64,000 nucleotides of DNA from Aeromicrobium phragmitis (GCF_003674095.1 NZ_RDBF01000014.1:1-64000); one strand, 5' to 3'; positions 8,210-17,772 are shown, counted from the first letter of the stretch. A program made the numbers and translations. The notes: generated by a model from the sequence alone, not told the origin.

Positions 8210-8764
8210 TCAGGGGGTCAAGGCGCCCAGTGCTTCGGGGGAGAGTGGGCGGTCGGCGAACACGAGGCGCACTGCATCCGGATCAGGGTTGCCGGCATCG
8301 GGACCACGCCACTGCAGCGTGAGACCGACGCGTTCGGCAGTACGCCGGCTCGCGTGATTGTGCTCGAGCAGATAGGCCACGACCGGACGCTCCGCTGCCG
8401 CCGCGTTGGCGGCCGCCACGGCCTCGTGACCGAGGCGCCGTGCGAGGCCGTGACCCTGCGCCTTCGGTGACAGTCGGTAGTACAGATTCCAGAACAGGCC
8501 GTCGTGGGCCGGCCGGCACCCGGCCACGCCCAGGAGCTCGCCGGCCGGTACGAGCGCGTCGTCGGCCGCCCGGACGATCCAGAAGCCGAGACCGGCGCCG
8601 TCCCAGTCGGCGATGTCGCGCGCAAGACTCTCACGGCTCTGCTCGACCGACGTGTGGCGTCCGGAGGGGAAGTGGGCCCACACCGCGGGGTCGCCGTGCA
8701 AGCGGGCGTAGTCGGGCAGGTCGTCGAGCGTCGGGCGGCTGAGCGTGTAGGCGACCTCGGTCAT
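8210..8764 (-). CDS. GNAT family N-acetyltransferase (RimJ/RimL-like)
   Basis: A 184-residue acetyltransferase of the type-3 (RimJ/RimL) group: [30 protein letters not shown] at the N-terminus, [18 protein letters not shown] (acetyl-CoA pyrophosphate loop, Q-G-x-G-L-A-R) near 95-110, and [14 protein letters not shown] near 143-155. The substrate is unknown. The ATG overlaps the deformylase stop as ATGA (8764-8761), so it is translationally coupled to def, which hints at a role at nascent or N-terminal protein ends. That link is inference. Confidence 0.85.
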   Translation of the reverse strand: MTEVAYTLSRPTLDDLPDYARLHGDPAVWAHFPSGRHTSVEQSRESLARDIADWDGAGLGFWIVRAADDALVPAGELLGVAGCRPAHDGLFWNLYYRLSPKAQGHGLARRLGHEAVAAANAAAAERPVVAYLLEHNHASRRTAERVGLTLQWRGPDAGNPDPDAVRLVFADRPLSPEALGALTP

Positions 8765-9348
8765 CGCGCAGGGGTCACCGGCCAGTCGTCGGGGTAGTCC
8801 TCGGCCAGCGCCTGATGCTGCTTGTACAGCTTCTTGCGCGACCGGTCGGGGACGCGGTCGCCGAAGACCGTGCCGAAGAGGTGGTCCGTCTCGTGCTGCA
8901 GGCAGCGGGCGAGCAGACCGGTACCGACGAATTCGACGGGCTCGCCATGGTGATCGACCCCCCGCACCACGGCATGGTCCGGCCGCGCGCACTCGGTGAA
9001 GGCGCCGGGGAGCGACAGACACCCCTCGTCAGCCGCGTCGAGCTTGCGGTCCTTGCCCTCGGGGAGGGTGAGCACCGGGTTGCAGACGACGCCGGTCACC
9101 CGCTGGTGGTCGTCGTCGGGACAGTCGAAGACGAAGACCTTGAGGTTGACGCCGACCTGATTGGCGGCGAGGCCGACACCTTCTGCGGCGTGCATCGTGG
9201 CCACCATGTCCGCCACGAGCGTGCCCAGATCGTCGTCGAACTCGGTGACATCGTCGAGCTCGTGATGCATGACGGGCGTGCCCCACCGGGTGATGGGGCG
9301 GACCTTCCCGCCCTCGGGCAGAGGTCGCGACTGCGCTGCTAGGGACAC
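8761..9348 (-). CDS. def: Peptide deformylase
   Basis: Removes the formyl group from the N-terminal methionine of new proteins. All three metal motifs are present in the 195-residue protein: GVGLAANQVG near 62-71, EGCLSLPG near 107-114 with the metal Cys, and HETDH near 151-155. The GTG at 9348 follows CAGGAG by 6 bases and replaces the longer open frame. A -10 TAGTGT lies at 9386-9381. Upstream and divergent is the FadE24-like gene. Confidence 0.94.
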   Translation of the reverse strand: MSLAAQSRPLPEGGKVRPITRWGTPVMHHELDDVTEFDDDLGTLVADMVATMHAAEGVGLAANQVGVNLKVFVFDCPDDDHQRVTGVVCNPVLTLPEGKDRKLDAADEGCLSLPGAFTECARPDHAVVRGVDHHGEPVEFVGTGLLARCLQHETDHLFGTVFGDRVPDRSRKKLYKQHQALAEDYPDDWPVTPAR

Positions 9349-9380
9349 GGTGTACTCCTGTCGACGAGCCGAACAGGTCC

Positions 9381-9386
9381 ACACTA
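9381..9386 (-). promoter_or_regulatory. -10 of def
   Basis: TAGTGT on the minus strand, implying a leader of about 26 bases that includes the CAGGAG ribosome site. Confidence 0.4.
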
Positions 9387-9409
9387 CCGAGCGGTCTCGG
9401 GGCATCTGC

Positions 9410-9438
9410 TTGGCAGGGGAGTGTGATTCAGATACTCT
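9410..9438 (+). promoter_or_regulatory. Promoter of the fadE24-fadE23 operon
   Basis: TTGGCA (9410-9415) and TACTCT (9433-9438) are separated by 17 bases, one of the best housekeeping-type promoters in the window. Transcription would start near 9445, leaving about 57 bases before the GTG at 9502. Confidence 0.6.
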
Positions 9439-9501
9439 CGGTATGTGAAACTGCAACCTGCGGTTACGCATCCCCGTCTCTCTCTCGACAGGAGCACCCC
9501 A

Positions 9502-10806
9502 GTGGCTCGCACCGATCCCATGGGCGTCGGCCTCAAGGTCCTCAACCGGCTCGCCCAGTCGAACGTGATCGACCGACTCGGCCTGCGTGATGCCGCCGAG
9601 AAGGCCGTCTATCACGGCGCCAAGAACGGCTTCCGTGCAGCCGGCGCCGCGCAGCGCCGCTTCGCCAAGGTCGGCGGGTCCGGTCAGGGAGCTCGGCCCA
9701 CCACCAAGCCGACGGGAGTATTCGACCTCAATCCCACCGATGACCAGCAGATGATGGTGGAGGTCATCGAGGAGTTCGCGCGGGAGGTGCTTCGTCCCGG
9801 CGCGGAATCCGCCGAGGTCGAGAACGACACGCCCAAGGAGGTGCTGTCGCAGACGGCGGACTTCGGATTGTCGTTCATCAACATTCCTGAGGAGCTCGGT
9901 GGCCTGTCGGCGGACCGCTCTGCCGTCACGGGTGTTCTGGTCGCAGAGGCGCTGGCCGGCGGCGACATGGGACAGGCGGTCGCATGTCTCGCGCCCTCGG
10001 CCGTCGCGACCGCCATCTCGCTGTGGGGCACCGAAGGCCAGCAGCAGACGTATCTGCCCTCCTTCGGAGGCGACGACGTGCCGACCGCCGCGTTGGCGGT
10101 GGCCGAGCCGCGCATGCTGTTCGATCCGCTGGCCCTCCAGACGACGGCCAAGCGCGCGGATGGCGGGTATGTTCTCAACGGTCTGAAGTCCGCCGTCGTG
10201 CGCGGCGGGGAGGCCGAACTCTTCGTGGTCTCTGCCGACGTCGAGGGGCGCGGCCCAGCGATGGTCATCGTCGAGCCGGCGGCCGAGGGGGTCTCGATCG
10301 CCGCCGACCCCGGCATGGGGCTGCGTGCCGCGGGCTTGTCGCGCTTGAAGCTGGAGAACGTCAAGGTCGGCGAGGAGGCGATCCTCGGCTCGCCGGACGA
10401 CTACCGGCAGATGATCCGACTCTCACGGCTCGCGTGGGCCGGTCTCGCCCTCGGGACGGCGAGAAGCACGCTGGAGTACGTCAAGGAGTACGTCACCACG
10501 CGTGAGGCGTTCGGCGAGCCGATCGCCCACCGCCAGGCGGTCGCGTTCACCGTGGCGGACATGGCGATCGAGCTCGAGGGCATGCGCCTCACCACGCTGC
10601 GGGCGGCCTCACGGGTCGACCAGGGTCTCAACGCAAGCCGGGAGATCGCGCTCGCGCGCAAGCTCACGGCCGACTACGGCATGAAGATCGGCACCGACGG
10701 AGTCCAGATGCTCGGTGGCCACGGCTTCGTCAAGGAGCACCCGGTCGAGCGGTGGTACCGCGACCTGCGGGCCATCGGCGTAATGGAAGGAGCGGTCCTC
10801 GTCTGA
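9502..10806 (+). CDS. fadE24: Acyl-CoA dehydrogenase subunit, FadE24-like
   Basis: An FAD-dependent acyl-CoA dehydrogenase family protein of 434 residues. A 60-residue N-terminal extension (VGLKVLNRLAQSN...GAKNGFRAAGAAQRR) precedes the ACAD core, as in mycobacterial FadE24. Late motifs are AFGEPIAHRQAVAF, GGHGF and HPVERWYRDLR. The protein ends 6 residues after the position of the catalytic Glu (V-M-E-G-A-V-L-V), so the usual C-terminal helix is missing. With the next gene it probably forms an alpha2beta2 heteromer, as reported for paired mycobacterial FadEs. GTG 9502 has GGAG 7 bases upstream. A GTG at 9445, with the -10 six bases before it, is an alternative leaderless start. Confidence 0.85.
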   Translation: MARTDPMGVGLKVLNRLAQSNVIDRLGLRDAAEKAVYHGAKNGFRAAGAAQRRFAKVGGSGQGARPTTKPTGVFDLNPTDDQQMMVEVIEEFAREVLRPGAESAEVENDTPKEVLSQTADFGLSFINIPEELGGLSADRSAVTGVLVAEALAGGDMGQAVACLAPSAVATAISLWGTEGQQQTYLPSFGGDDVPTAALAVAEPRMLFDPLALQTTAKRADGGYVLNGLKSAVVRGGEAELFVVSADVEGRGPAMVIVEPAAEGVSIAADPGMGLRAAGLSRLKLENVKVGEEAILGSPDDYRQMIRLSRLAWAGLALGTARSTLEYVKEYVTTREAFGEPIAHRQAVAFTVADMAIELEGMRLTTLRAASRVDQGLNASREIALARKLTADYGMKIGTDGVQMLGGHGFVKEHPVERWYRDLRAIGVMEGAVLV

Positions 10807-10820
10807 GGGCGGACACCGAC

Positions 10821-12032
10821 ATGATCAATCTCGAAACCCCCAAGAAGTACCGCGGCTTCGTCAAGCAGGTGCACGAGGTCGCCGAGAACTTCCTGCGCTC
10901 CAACTCGCGCAAGTACGATCTCGCCGAGCATGCTTACCCCAAGGAACTCGACCTCCTGGCCTCGCTCGTCGACGGGATGAACGAGTCCGGGCAGAGCCAG
11001 GGCGCCGGTGCCGCGGGCGTCCGCGTCAAGGACGACGCGAAGGACACGGGCGTCAAGAACGGCACCAACATGTCGTCGGTGCTCTCGGTCATCGAGATGT
11101 GCTGGGGTGACGTCGGTCTGTTGCTGTCGATGCCACGGCAGGGCCTCGGCAACTCCGCGATCGCGTCGGTCGCCAACGACGAGCAGTTGGAGCGGTTCAA
11201 GGACACCTGGGCGGCGATGGCGATCACCGAGCCGAGCTTCGGCTCGGACTCCGCGGCGATCAACACGACCGCGGTGAAAGACGGCGACGCCTACATTCTC
11301 AACGGCGAGAAGATCTTCGTCACCTCCGGCGAGCGGGCCGACTCGGTCGTGGTCTGGGCCACCCTCGACAAGTCCATGGGCCGCGCGGCGATCAAGTCGT
11401 TCGTGGTGCCCAAGTCGCTGCCCGGCATCCGCGTGGAGCGTCTGGAGCACAAGCTCGGTATCCGGGCGTCTGACACCGCGGTCATCGTGCTCGACAACTG
11501 CCGGGTGCCAGCCGAGAACCTGCTGGGCGACCCGGAGATCGACACGTCCAAGGGATTCGCCGGCGCCATGGCGACCTTCGACAACACCCGGCCGCTCGTG
11601 GCGGGCATGGCCGTGGGCTGCGCCCGGGCGGCGCTGGAGCTCACCCGCGATCTGCTGGCGGAAGCCGGAGTCGAGGTCGACTACGACCGCCCGGCGCAAT
11701 CGCAGTCGGCGGCCGCCGCGACGTTCCTGCAGATGGAGGCCGATTGGGAAGCGGCGCATCTGCTGACCCTGAGCGCTGCCTGGATGGCCGACAACCGCCA
11801 GCCAAACTCCCTCGAGGCGTCCATGGCCAAGGCGAAGGCCGGACGGGTCGGCAACCAGATCACCCTGCGGTGCGTCGAGCTGGCCAGCACGCTCGGCTAC
11901 AGCGAGACCGAGCTGTTGGAGAAGTGGTCGCGCGACTCCAAGATCCTCGACATCTTCGAAGGCACGCAGCAGATCCAGCAGTTGATCGTGGCGCGCCGGA
12001 TCCTCGGGCTGACCAGTTCGCAGCTGAAGTGA
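10821..12032 (+). CDS. fadE23: Acyl-CoA dehydrogenase, FadE23-like
   Basis: The second ACAD of the pair, 403 residues, starts 14 bases after fadE24. It has the FAD and substrate-loop sequence A-I-T-E-P-x-F-G-S-D-S-A-A-I near 134-147 and the catalytic Glu in D-I-F-E-G-T-Q-Q-I-Q near 379-388. It should oxidise an acyl-CoA to the enoyl-CoA in beta-oxidation. Order and sizes match FadE24-FadE23 (Rv3139-Rv3140) as I recall them. A fadB gene is not adjacent here. The chain-length specificity is unknown. Confidence 0.87.
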   Translation: MINLETPKKYRGFVKQVHEVAENFLRSNSRKYDLAEHAYPKELDLLASLVDGMNESGQSQGAGAAGVRVKDDAKDTGVKNGTNMSSVLSVIEMCWGDVGLLLSMPRQGLGNSAIASVANDEQLERFKDTWAAMAITEPSFGSDSAAINTTAVKDGDAYILNGEKIFVTSGERADSVVVWATLDKSMGRAAIKSFVVPKSLPGIRVERLEHKLGIRASDTAVIVLDNCRVPAENLLGDPEIDTSKGFAGAMATFDNTRPLVAGMAVGCARAALELTRDLLAEAGVEVDYDRPAQSQSAAAATFLQMEADWEAAHLLTLSAAWMADNRQPNSLEASMAKAKAGRVGNQITLRCVELASTLGYSETELLEKWSRDSKILDIFEGTQQIQQLIVARRILGLTSSQLK

Positions 12033-12050
12033 CGGTGTCGGACGCGGCGC

Positions 12051-13070
12051 TCACGGCGTGAGCAGGACCTTGGTGGCCCGGCGCTCGTCCATCGCCCGGT
12101 ATCCCTCGGCGACCTGGTCGAGCGGCAGGGTGAGGTCGAAGACCTTTCCCGGTTGGATCGAGCCGTCGAGCACCGCCGGCAGCAACGCGTCGAGGTAGTT
12201 GCGGACGGGAGCTACGCCGCCGGCGAGGCCGATGTTCCTGGCGAAGATCGGCCGCGGATCGATCGACACGCCGTGGGGGACGCCCACGTACCCCACCGTT
12301 CCGCCCGGCCGAGTCGCCATGAAGGCCTGCTTCATGCTGGCGTCCGTGCCCACACACTCCAGGACGCAGTCCGCGCCGATGCCGTCGAGGATCTCGCGCA
12401 CCTCGGCTGCGCCCTCCTTGCCCCGGGTTTCCACGATCGCGTCCGCTCCGAACTCGCGAGCGAGTGCCTGGCGGTCGGCGTGCCGCGACATGGCGACGAC
12501 GGCCGCGGCGCCGAGACGCTTCGCGGCGAGCACGGCGCTGAGTCCGACCGCACCGTCACCGACGACGGCGACGGTGCTTCCCTCCCTGACGCCGGCGGAG
12601 ACCGCGGCGTGGTGTCCGGTGGGGAACACGTCCGAGAGGGTCAGGAGGTGCGGCACGAGGGATTCGGGGACCTCGCCCGGCACGGTGACGAGCGTGCCGT
12701 CGGCCTGCGGCACGCGCACGAGCTCGGACTGACATCCTTCGTAGCCGCCACCGTTCACGCAGGAGGTGTGAACGCCGCGGCGGCAGAACGCACAGGTGTT
12801 GTCGGAGTACATGAACGGGCCGATGACGAAGTCGCCTGGAGCGACATTCCTGACACCCGCTCCGACCTCCTCGACGATGCCGACGAATTCGTGACCGATC
12901 TGCTGCGCCGTCGGCTGCTCGCCGTTGAGCCCGCGATACGGCCACAGGTCGCTGCCGCAGATGCAGGACGCGACGACCCGGACCACGGCGTCGGTGTCCT
13001 CGTGGAGACGAGGATCGGCGACCGTCTGCAGCTCGATGCGGCCGGGGGACATCAGGATGGTTGCGCGCAT
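12051..13070 (-). CDS. Zinc-dependent alcohol dehydrogenase family protein
   Basis: A medium-chain dehydrogenase/reductase of 339 residues. Catalytic zinc motifs are ICGSD near 36-40 and GHEFVG near 58-63. The structural zinc loop carries Cys in T-C-A-F-C-R-R-G-V-H-T-S-C near 90-103. The Rossmann motif VVGDGAVGLSAVLAAKRLGA is near 165-184. It oxidises an alcohol or reduces an aldehyde with NAD(P); the substrate is unknown. The ATG at 13070 lies 19 bp from the divergent FKBP ATG. A near-consensus CATCCT sits 7 bases before it. Confidence 0.88.
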   Translation of the reverse strand: MRATILMSPGRIELQTVADPRLHEDTDAVVRVVASCICGSDLWPYRGLNGEQPTAQQIGHEFVGIVEEVGAGVRNVAPGDFVIGPFMYSDNTCAFCRRGVHTSCVNGGGYEGCQSELVRVPQADGTLVTVPGEVPESLVPHLLTLSDVFPTGHHAAVSAGVREGSTVAVVGDGAVGLSAVLAAKRLGAAAVVAMSRHADRQALAREFGADAIVETRGKEGAAEVREILDGIGADCVLECVGTDASMKQAFMATRPGGTVGYVGVPHGVSIDPRPIFARNIGLAGGVAPVRNYLDALLPAVLDGSIQPGKVFDLTLPLDQVAEGYRAMDERRATKVLLTP

Positions 13071-13089
13071 ACGTGCAAGGATGGCAGGC

Positions 13090-13452
13090 ATGACCTCCAA
13101 GCCAGAAGTCGATTTCATCGAAGGCCCGCCGCCGACCGAGCTTCAGGTCACCGACCTCGTCGAGGGCGACGGTCCCGAGGCGGTGCCCGGCGGCGTCGTC
13201 GACGTTCACTATGTGGGTGTCGACTTCGAGACCGGCGAACAGTTCGACGCGTCGTGGGACCGTGGACAGTCGGCGCGCTTCCCGCTCCCGCAACTCATCG
13301 CCGCATGGCAGCAGGGCATCCCCGGCATGAAGGTCGGCGGGCGGCGGCAGATCGTCGCGCCCCCGGAGCTCGCCTACGGGCCGGCAGGAGGCGGGCACCG
13401 GCTCGCCGGCCGGACGCTGGTCTTCGTGATCGACCTGTTGGGCGTTGGCTGA
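13090..13452 (+). CDS. FKBP-type peptidyl-prolyl cis-trans isomerase
   Basis: A 120-residue cytoplasmic FKBP with no signal peptide. Family landmarks are DVHYVGVDFETGEQFDASWDRG (about 37-58), WQQGIPGMKVGGRRQIVAPPELAYGP (about 75-99) and the final LVFVIDLLGV strand. It assists folding by isomerising X-Pro bonds. The following GAP-family gene overlaps its end by 8 bases. Confidence 0.92.
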   Translation: MTSKPEVDFIEGPPPTELQVTDLVEGDGPEAVPGGVVDVHYVGVDFETGEQFDASWDRGQSARFPLPQLIAAWQQGIPGMKVGGRRQIVAPPELAYGPAGGGHRLAGRTLVFVIDLLGVG

Positions 13453-14149
13453 GCTCGATCTCACCCTCGCGGGGGTGCTCGCCGTCCTCGCGCTCATCGA
13501 CAGCACGAGCTTCGGCACGCTGCTGATCCCGATCTGGTTCATGCTGGCGCCCGGTCGCCTGCGGGCGGGTCGGATTCTGCTGTTCCTCCTCGCCGTCGCG
13601 TCCTGCTACCTCGTCGTCGGCGTCGCGCTGTACTCCGGTCTCGGTGCCGTTGCCGAACCCTTGGGACGGTTGGTGACCACGACGCCGGTCCTGTGGGCGC
13701 AGCTGGTGATCGGCGTCGTCCTCGTCATCTGGAGCTTCCCGCTCGAGAAGCGCCCATCACGGCAGCCCGGCCGGCTGCTGCGGTGGCGCGACGCTGTGGT
13801 CGGTGACGGCGGATCGGTCCGCAGTCTTCTGGGCGTGGCCGTCCTCGCCGTCGGGCTCGAGGTGGCCACGATGGTGCCGTACCTCGCGGCGATCGGGATC
13901 ATCGCCTCGCTCGAGGTCAGCTGGCTCGTCGGCAGCGGGGTACTGCTGGGCTACTGCCTTGTGATGGTCGCGCCCGCCGGGATCCTTCTGGCGGCCCGGC
14001 TCGCCGCGGCCGGCCCGGTCGAACCGCTGCTACGACGGATCGAGTCGTGGATGCAGAAGAACGCGCAGAGCACTCTCGCGTGGACCGTCGGCATCGTCGG
14101 CTTCCTGCTCGCGATCAACGCGGCGGACTCGCTGGGCTTGCTGGGGTAG
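13445..14149 (+). CDS. GAP family (LysE-like) membrane protein
   Basis: A six-helix membrane protein of about 234 residues: LDLTLAGVLAVLALIDSTSFGTLLIPIWFML at the start, K-R-P-S-R in the central loop, and a second helical triplet. It resembles the actinobacterial GAP/Sap family of the LysE exporter superfamily, linked in mycobacteria to glycolipid export. The TTG start at 13445 overlaps the FKBP stop, so translation is likely coupled. No better start is visible. Its 3' end overlaps convergent hrpA by 35 bases. Confidence 0.75.
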   Translation: MAELDLTLAGVLAVLALIDSTSFGTLLIPIWFMLAPGRLRAGRILLFLLAVASCYLVVGVALYSGLGAVAEPLGRLVTTTPVLWAQLVIGVVLVIWSFPLEKRPSRQPGRLLRWRDAVVGDGGSVRSLLGVAVLAVGLEVATMVPYLAAIGIIASLEVSWLVGSGVLLGYCLVMVAPAGILLAARLAAAGPVEPLLRRIESWMQKNAQSTLAWTVGIVGFLLAINAADSLGLLG

Positions 14150-17100
14150 GCCGCCGGAGCGAGGAGAGGTGCTCCTCGAGGCTGTCGAGTCGCTTGGTCA
14201 CCCGTTTGACCGAGACCGGCATCGCGGCGCGCAGATCCTGGGCCAACAGACTCACCCGCAGTTCCTCCAGCGACCAGCGGGCGTCCTGGACCGGCTGACT
14301 CAGGCGTGCAAAGGCTCCGAGGTCGGCGGTGAGGTCGTGAAAGCGCGCCTCCAGTTCCTGCGTCGCGACCAGATCGGCGGTGAGTGGGGCAGTGAGACGG
14401 CGACGCGCGGCTTCCAGATACACCCGAAGGCGCGGAAGCCGGTCGGTGCCCATGTCCCGGGCGAACCCGGGGTAGACGAGCCACGACAGCTGTACGCGGA
14501 CGTCTTGTCCCGGCTCGTCATCGCGCGGAGCGATCTCGCCGAGGACCCTTAAGCCGTCGAGGATCGCGCGCACTGCTCGCTCGCAGTGCTCGTACGCGTC
14601 GGCGCGGACCCGGTCGCGCAACTGTACGAAGCCCTGCTCGTCCCAGGCCGGGCCCCCGTGGTGGGTCACGAGACCGTCGAGCGCGGCGAGCCATGCGTCC
14701 TCCACCACGGCAGTCGCGTCCTGGTACGGCGCCGTGGAGAGCATGAGCTTGTCGTGCATCGACAGCGACCGCGACAGATGCCCGACCGGTGAGGACGTGG
14801 TGAGCGCGAGGAGTCGGCCCTGTCCGCGCACCATCGCGGCACGCTGCTCGTCGGGGGAGTCGAGGACGCGCAGCGCCACTGAGGTGCCCTCGTCGACCAA
14901 CGCCGGATAGCCCACGAGGTGTCCGGCGGGGACCGAGCGGTCGATCGTCCCAACGTCCCAGCTCGTCATACCGCTGCGCTCCTCGTGCGCCGTCGCGCGG
15001 CGGAGCTGGCGTCGAAGTCGCGGCTCCAGGTCGCGACGGATCGCCTCGAGATCCTTGCCGGTGGCCAGGACCTTCGATCCGTCCACCACCCGGTACGTCA
15101 CGCGCAGATGATCGGGCAACTGGTGAGGCGAGAAGTCTCCGGGACTGACCGGTGTCCCCGAGAGCAGCTGCAGCTGATGTGCGAGCTGCTCGGTCAGCTC
15201 GCCCTCGTTCGGGTCGAGCGCCGGTGCGACGTGTGCGGCGTACTGACCGGCCGGCGCGAAGGACCGACGGATCGACTTGGGAAGCGTCCGGATCAGTTCG
15301 GTCACCAGCTCCAGGCGGCGACCGGGCACGTGCCAGGCGAACTCGCGTTCATCGGCCGCCAGCAGGTCGTCGAGCGGGAGCGTGACCACCAGCCCGTCCA
15401 CGATCGACGTCGGGTCGAAGACGTACTCCACGTCGTACTCGGCGCTCTGGGAGGTCCAGGAGGTGGGGAACTGCTCCTCCACGTCGTCGCCGAGTCCCTC
15501 TCGCGTGACGAGGGAGGGGACGAACGTGAGGAGTTCGGGGTCGTCGCGCCGTGCCTTCTTCCACCACGTGTCGAAGTGACGGGCCGAGACCACGTCGGCG
15601 GGGATCCGCTCGTCATAGAAGTCGTAGAGCGTCTGATCGTCGACCCGCAGATCACGGCGACGCATCCGGTCTTCGAGTTCGGCGACCTCGTCGAGGAGCT
15701 CGCGGTTGCGTCGGAAGAAGGCGTGCCGCGTGTGCCAGTCGCCCTCGACGAGCGCGTGTCGGATGAACAGCTCTCTCGCCAGCGCAGGGTCGACGCGTGA
15801 CAGCTGAACGGGGCGATCCACCACCACCGGAATGCCGTAGAGCGTCGCGCGCTCCTTGGCCATGGCCGCTCCGCGGCGCGACGACCAGTAGGGCTCGGCA
15901 TACTGGCGCTTGAGCAGGTGGGCGCCGGCCTTCTCGATCCACTCGGGCTGCACACGTGCGGCGGTGCGTGCCCACAGCCGGGTCGTCTCCACCAACTCGC
16001 CAGCCACGACCCACCGTGGCGGCTTCTTCGCCAGGCCAGAACCGGGGAAGACCATGAATCTCGCCCCGCGCGCGCCGAGGTACTCGCGGCCATCCGGCTC
16101 ACGCAGGCCGACGTGCCCGAGCAGCCCGGTCAACAGCGCCTGGTGGATCGCGTCGGCATCGCCGCTGAGCTCACGGCTGGCTCGGAGGCCGAGATCGCGC
16201 GCGGTGCGACGCAGCTGCGCGTGGACGTCCTGCCACTCGCGGACGCGCAGGTAGTGGATGAACTCCTCGTGGCACAGCTTGCGGAAGCGGCTGTGCGACA
16301 GCTCGTCGCGCTTCTCCGCCAGATAGGTCCAGAGGCTGAGATAGGACAGGAAGTCCGAGTCCGGCTGGCTGAAACGGCGGTGTTTCTCGTCAGCCGCTTG
16401 CTGTCGGTCCAGAGGACGTTCGCGGGGATCCTGGATCGACATGGCGGCCACGATGACGAGAACGTCAGCCAGACAGCCGAGCCGGTCCGCGGCGATGAGC
16501 ATTCGCCCGAGGCGCGGGTCGACCGGCAGATTCGACATCGTGCGACCGAGCCGTGTGAGGCGGTCGCCGTCGAGGGCGCCGAGCTCGCGAAGCAGATTCA
16601 TGCCGTCGGCCACCGCGCGGCGGTCCGGTGGATCGAGAAAGGGAAACTCCTCGATATCGCCCAGCCCGAGCGCGGACATCTGCAGCAACACCGAGGCCAG
16701 ATTGGTACGCAGGATCTCCGGATCGGTGAACTCGGGCCGGCCCGCGAAGTCCTCCTCGGAGTAGAGGCGGATGCAGATGCCCTCCGCCACGCGGCCGCAA
16801 CGGCCGGCGCGCTGGGCGGCACTGGCCTGCGAGACCGGTTCGATGGGCAGGCGCTGCACCTTGAGCCTGTTGCTGTAGCGGCTGATGCGCGCGACTCCGG
16901 AGTCGACGACGTAGCGGATGCCGGGCACGGTCAGCGAGGTCTCGGCGACGTTCGTGGCGAGGACGATCCGCCGGCCCGGATGGGAGCTGAAGATCTTCTG
17001 CTGGTCCTGGGCGGCCAGCCTTCCGAACAGCGGGAGGATCTCCGTCCGGGGGTACTTCTTACCCTCGAGATAATCCGCGGTATCGCGGATTTCGCGTTCG

Positions 17101-17768
17101 CCGGACAGGAAGACGAGCACGTCGCCATCGCGGGGGAGTTCACGAATCGCCTGGTCGATCGCCTCGGTGAGGTCCGAGGCGTCGCTCTCGGCGAGCGGCC
17201 GGTAGCGGATCTCGACCGGGTAGGTGCGGCCGGAGACCTCGATGATCGGTGCCCCGTCGAACATCTCGGCGAAACGCTCGACGTCGATGGTGGCCGAGGT
17301 GATGACGAGCGAGAGATCCGGACGCTTCGGAAGCAGCCGCTTGAGGTAACCGAGCAGGAAGTCGATCGCGAGAGACCGCTCGTGCGCCTCGTCGATGATG
17401 ATGGTGTCGTAACGGCGCAGTTGCGGATCGCGCTGAAGCTCTGCCAGCAGGAGGCCGTCGGTCATCAACCGGATCGCGGTGGCGTCGCTCGTCTGGTCGT
17501 CGAACCGCACTGCGTATCCGACCTCGGCGCCGAGGTCGACGCCGCACTCGTCGGCGATGCGGCGCGCCACGGATCGCGCTGCGATGCGGCGGGGCTGCGT
17601 GTGCGCGATAGCTCGACGTCCGAGCTCGTACGCGATCTTGGGCAGCTGCGTGGTCTTGCCCGAGCCGGTCTCGCCGGCGACGACCACGACCTGGTGGTCG
17701 TGCAGGGCGGCGGCGATCTCGTCGTGCCGGGCGGCGATCGGCAGGGCGGTGTCGTAAGTGATCTTCAT
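14115..17768 (-). CDS. hrpA: ATP-dependent RNA helicase HrpA
   Basis: A DEAH-box helicase of 1217 residues. Motifs are GETGSGKTTQ (near 32), DEAH (near 125), ITSATID, ATNVAETSLT (near 275) and QRAGRCGRV (near 318). Then come the winged-helix, HA2 and OB regions and the long C-terminal DUF3418 domain typical of bacterial HrpA. It unwinds RNA, and in E. coli has been linked to mRNA processing and rescue of stalled ribosomes. It lies 4 bases downstream of the CPBP protease gene in the same direction, so the two are probably one transcript. Confidence 0.93.
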   Translation of the reverse strand: MKITYDTALPIAARHDEIAAALHDHQVVVVAGETGSGKTTQLPKIAYELGRRAIAHTQPRRIAARSVARRIADECGVDLGAEVGYAVRFDDQTSDATAIRLMTDGLLLAELQRDPQLRRYDTIIIDEAHERSLAIDFLLGYLKRLLPKRPDLSLVITSATIDVERFAEMFDGAPIIEVSGRTYPVEIRYRPLAESDASDLTEAIDQAIRELPRDGDVLVFLSGEREIRDTADYLEGKKYPRTEILPLFGRLAAQDQQKIFSSHPGRRIVLATNVAETSLTVPGIRYVVDSGVARISRYSNRLKVQRLPIEPVSQASAAQRAGRCGRVAEGICIRLYSEEDFAGRPEFTDPEILRTNLASVLLQMSALGLGDIEEFPFLDPPDRRAVADGMNLLRELGALDGDRLTRLGRTMSNLPVDPRLGRMLIAADRLGCLADVLVIVAAMSIQDPRERPLDRQQAADEKHRRFSQPDSDFLSYLSLWTYLAEKRDELSHSRFRKLCHEEFIHYLRVREWQDVHAQLRRTARDLGLRASRELSGDADAIHQALLTGLLGHVGLREPDGREYLGARGARFMVFPGSGLAKKPPRWVVAGELVETTRLWARTAARVQPEWIEKAGAHLLKRQYAEPYWSSRRGAAMAKERATLYGIPVVVDRPVQLSRVDPALARELFIRHALVEGDWHTRHAFFRRNRELLDEVAELEDRMRRRDLRVDDQTLYDFYDERIPADVVSARHFDTWWKKARRDDPELLTFVPSLVTREGLGDDVEEQFPTSWTSQSAEYDVEYVFDPTSIVDGLVVTLPLDDLLAADEREFAWHVPGRRLELVTELIRTLPKSIRRSFAPAGQYAAHVAPALDPNEGELTEQLAHQLQLLSGTPVSPGDFSPHQLPDHLRVTYRVVDGSKVLATGKDLEAIRRDLEPRLRRQLRRATAHEERSGMTSWDVGTIDRSVPAGHLVGYPALVDEGTSVALRVLDSPDEQRAAMVRGQGRLLALTTSSPVGHLSRSLSMHDKLMLSTAPYQDATAVVEDAWLAALDGLVTHHGGPAWDEQGFVQLRDRVRADAYEHCERAVRAILDGLRVLGEIAPRDDEPGQDVRVQLSWLVYPGFARDMGTDRLPRLRVYLEAARRRLTAPLTADLVATQELEARFHDLTADLGAFARLSQPVQDARWSLEELRVSLLAQDLRAAMPVSVKRVTKRLDSLEEHLSSLRRPTPASPASPPR

Positions 17769-17772
17769 GGTG

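Noticed and set aside
9445..9501. GTG 9445 as a leaderless start for fadE24
   Set aside because: TACTCT is 6 bases upstream, so it is possible, but GTG 9502 has a clean GGAG at 7 bases and gives an N-terminus like FadE24. Kept only as an alternative.
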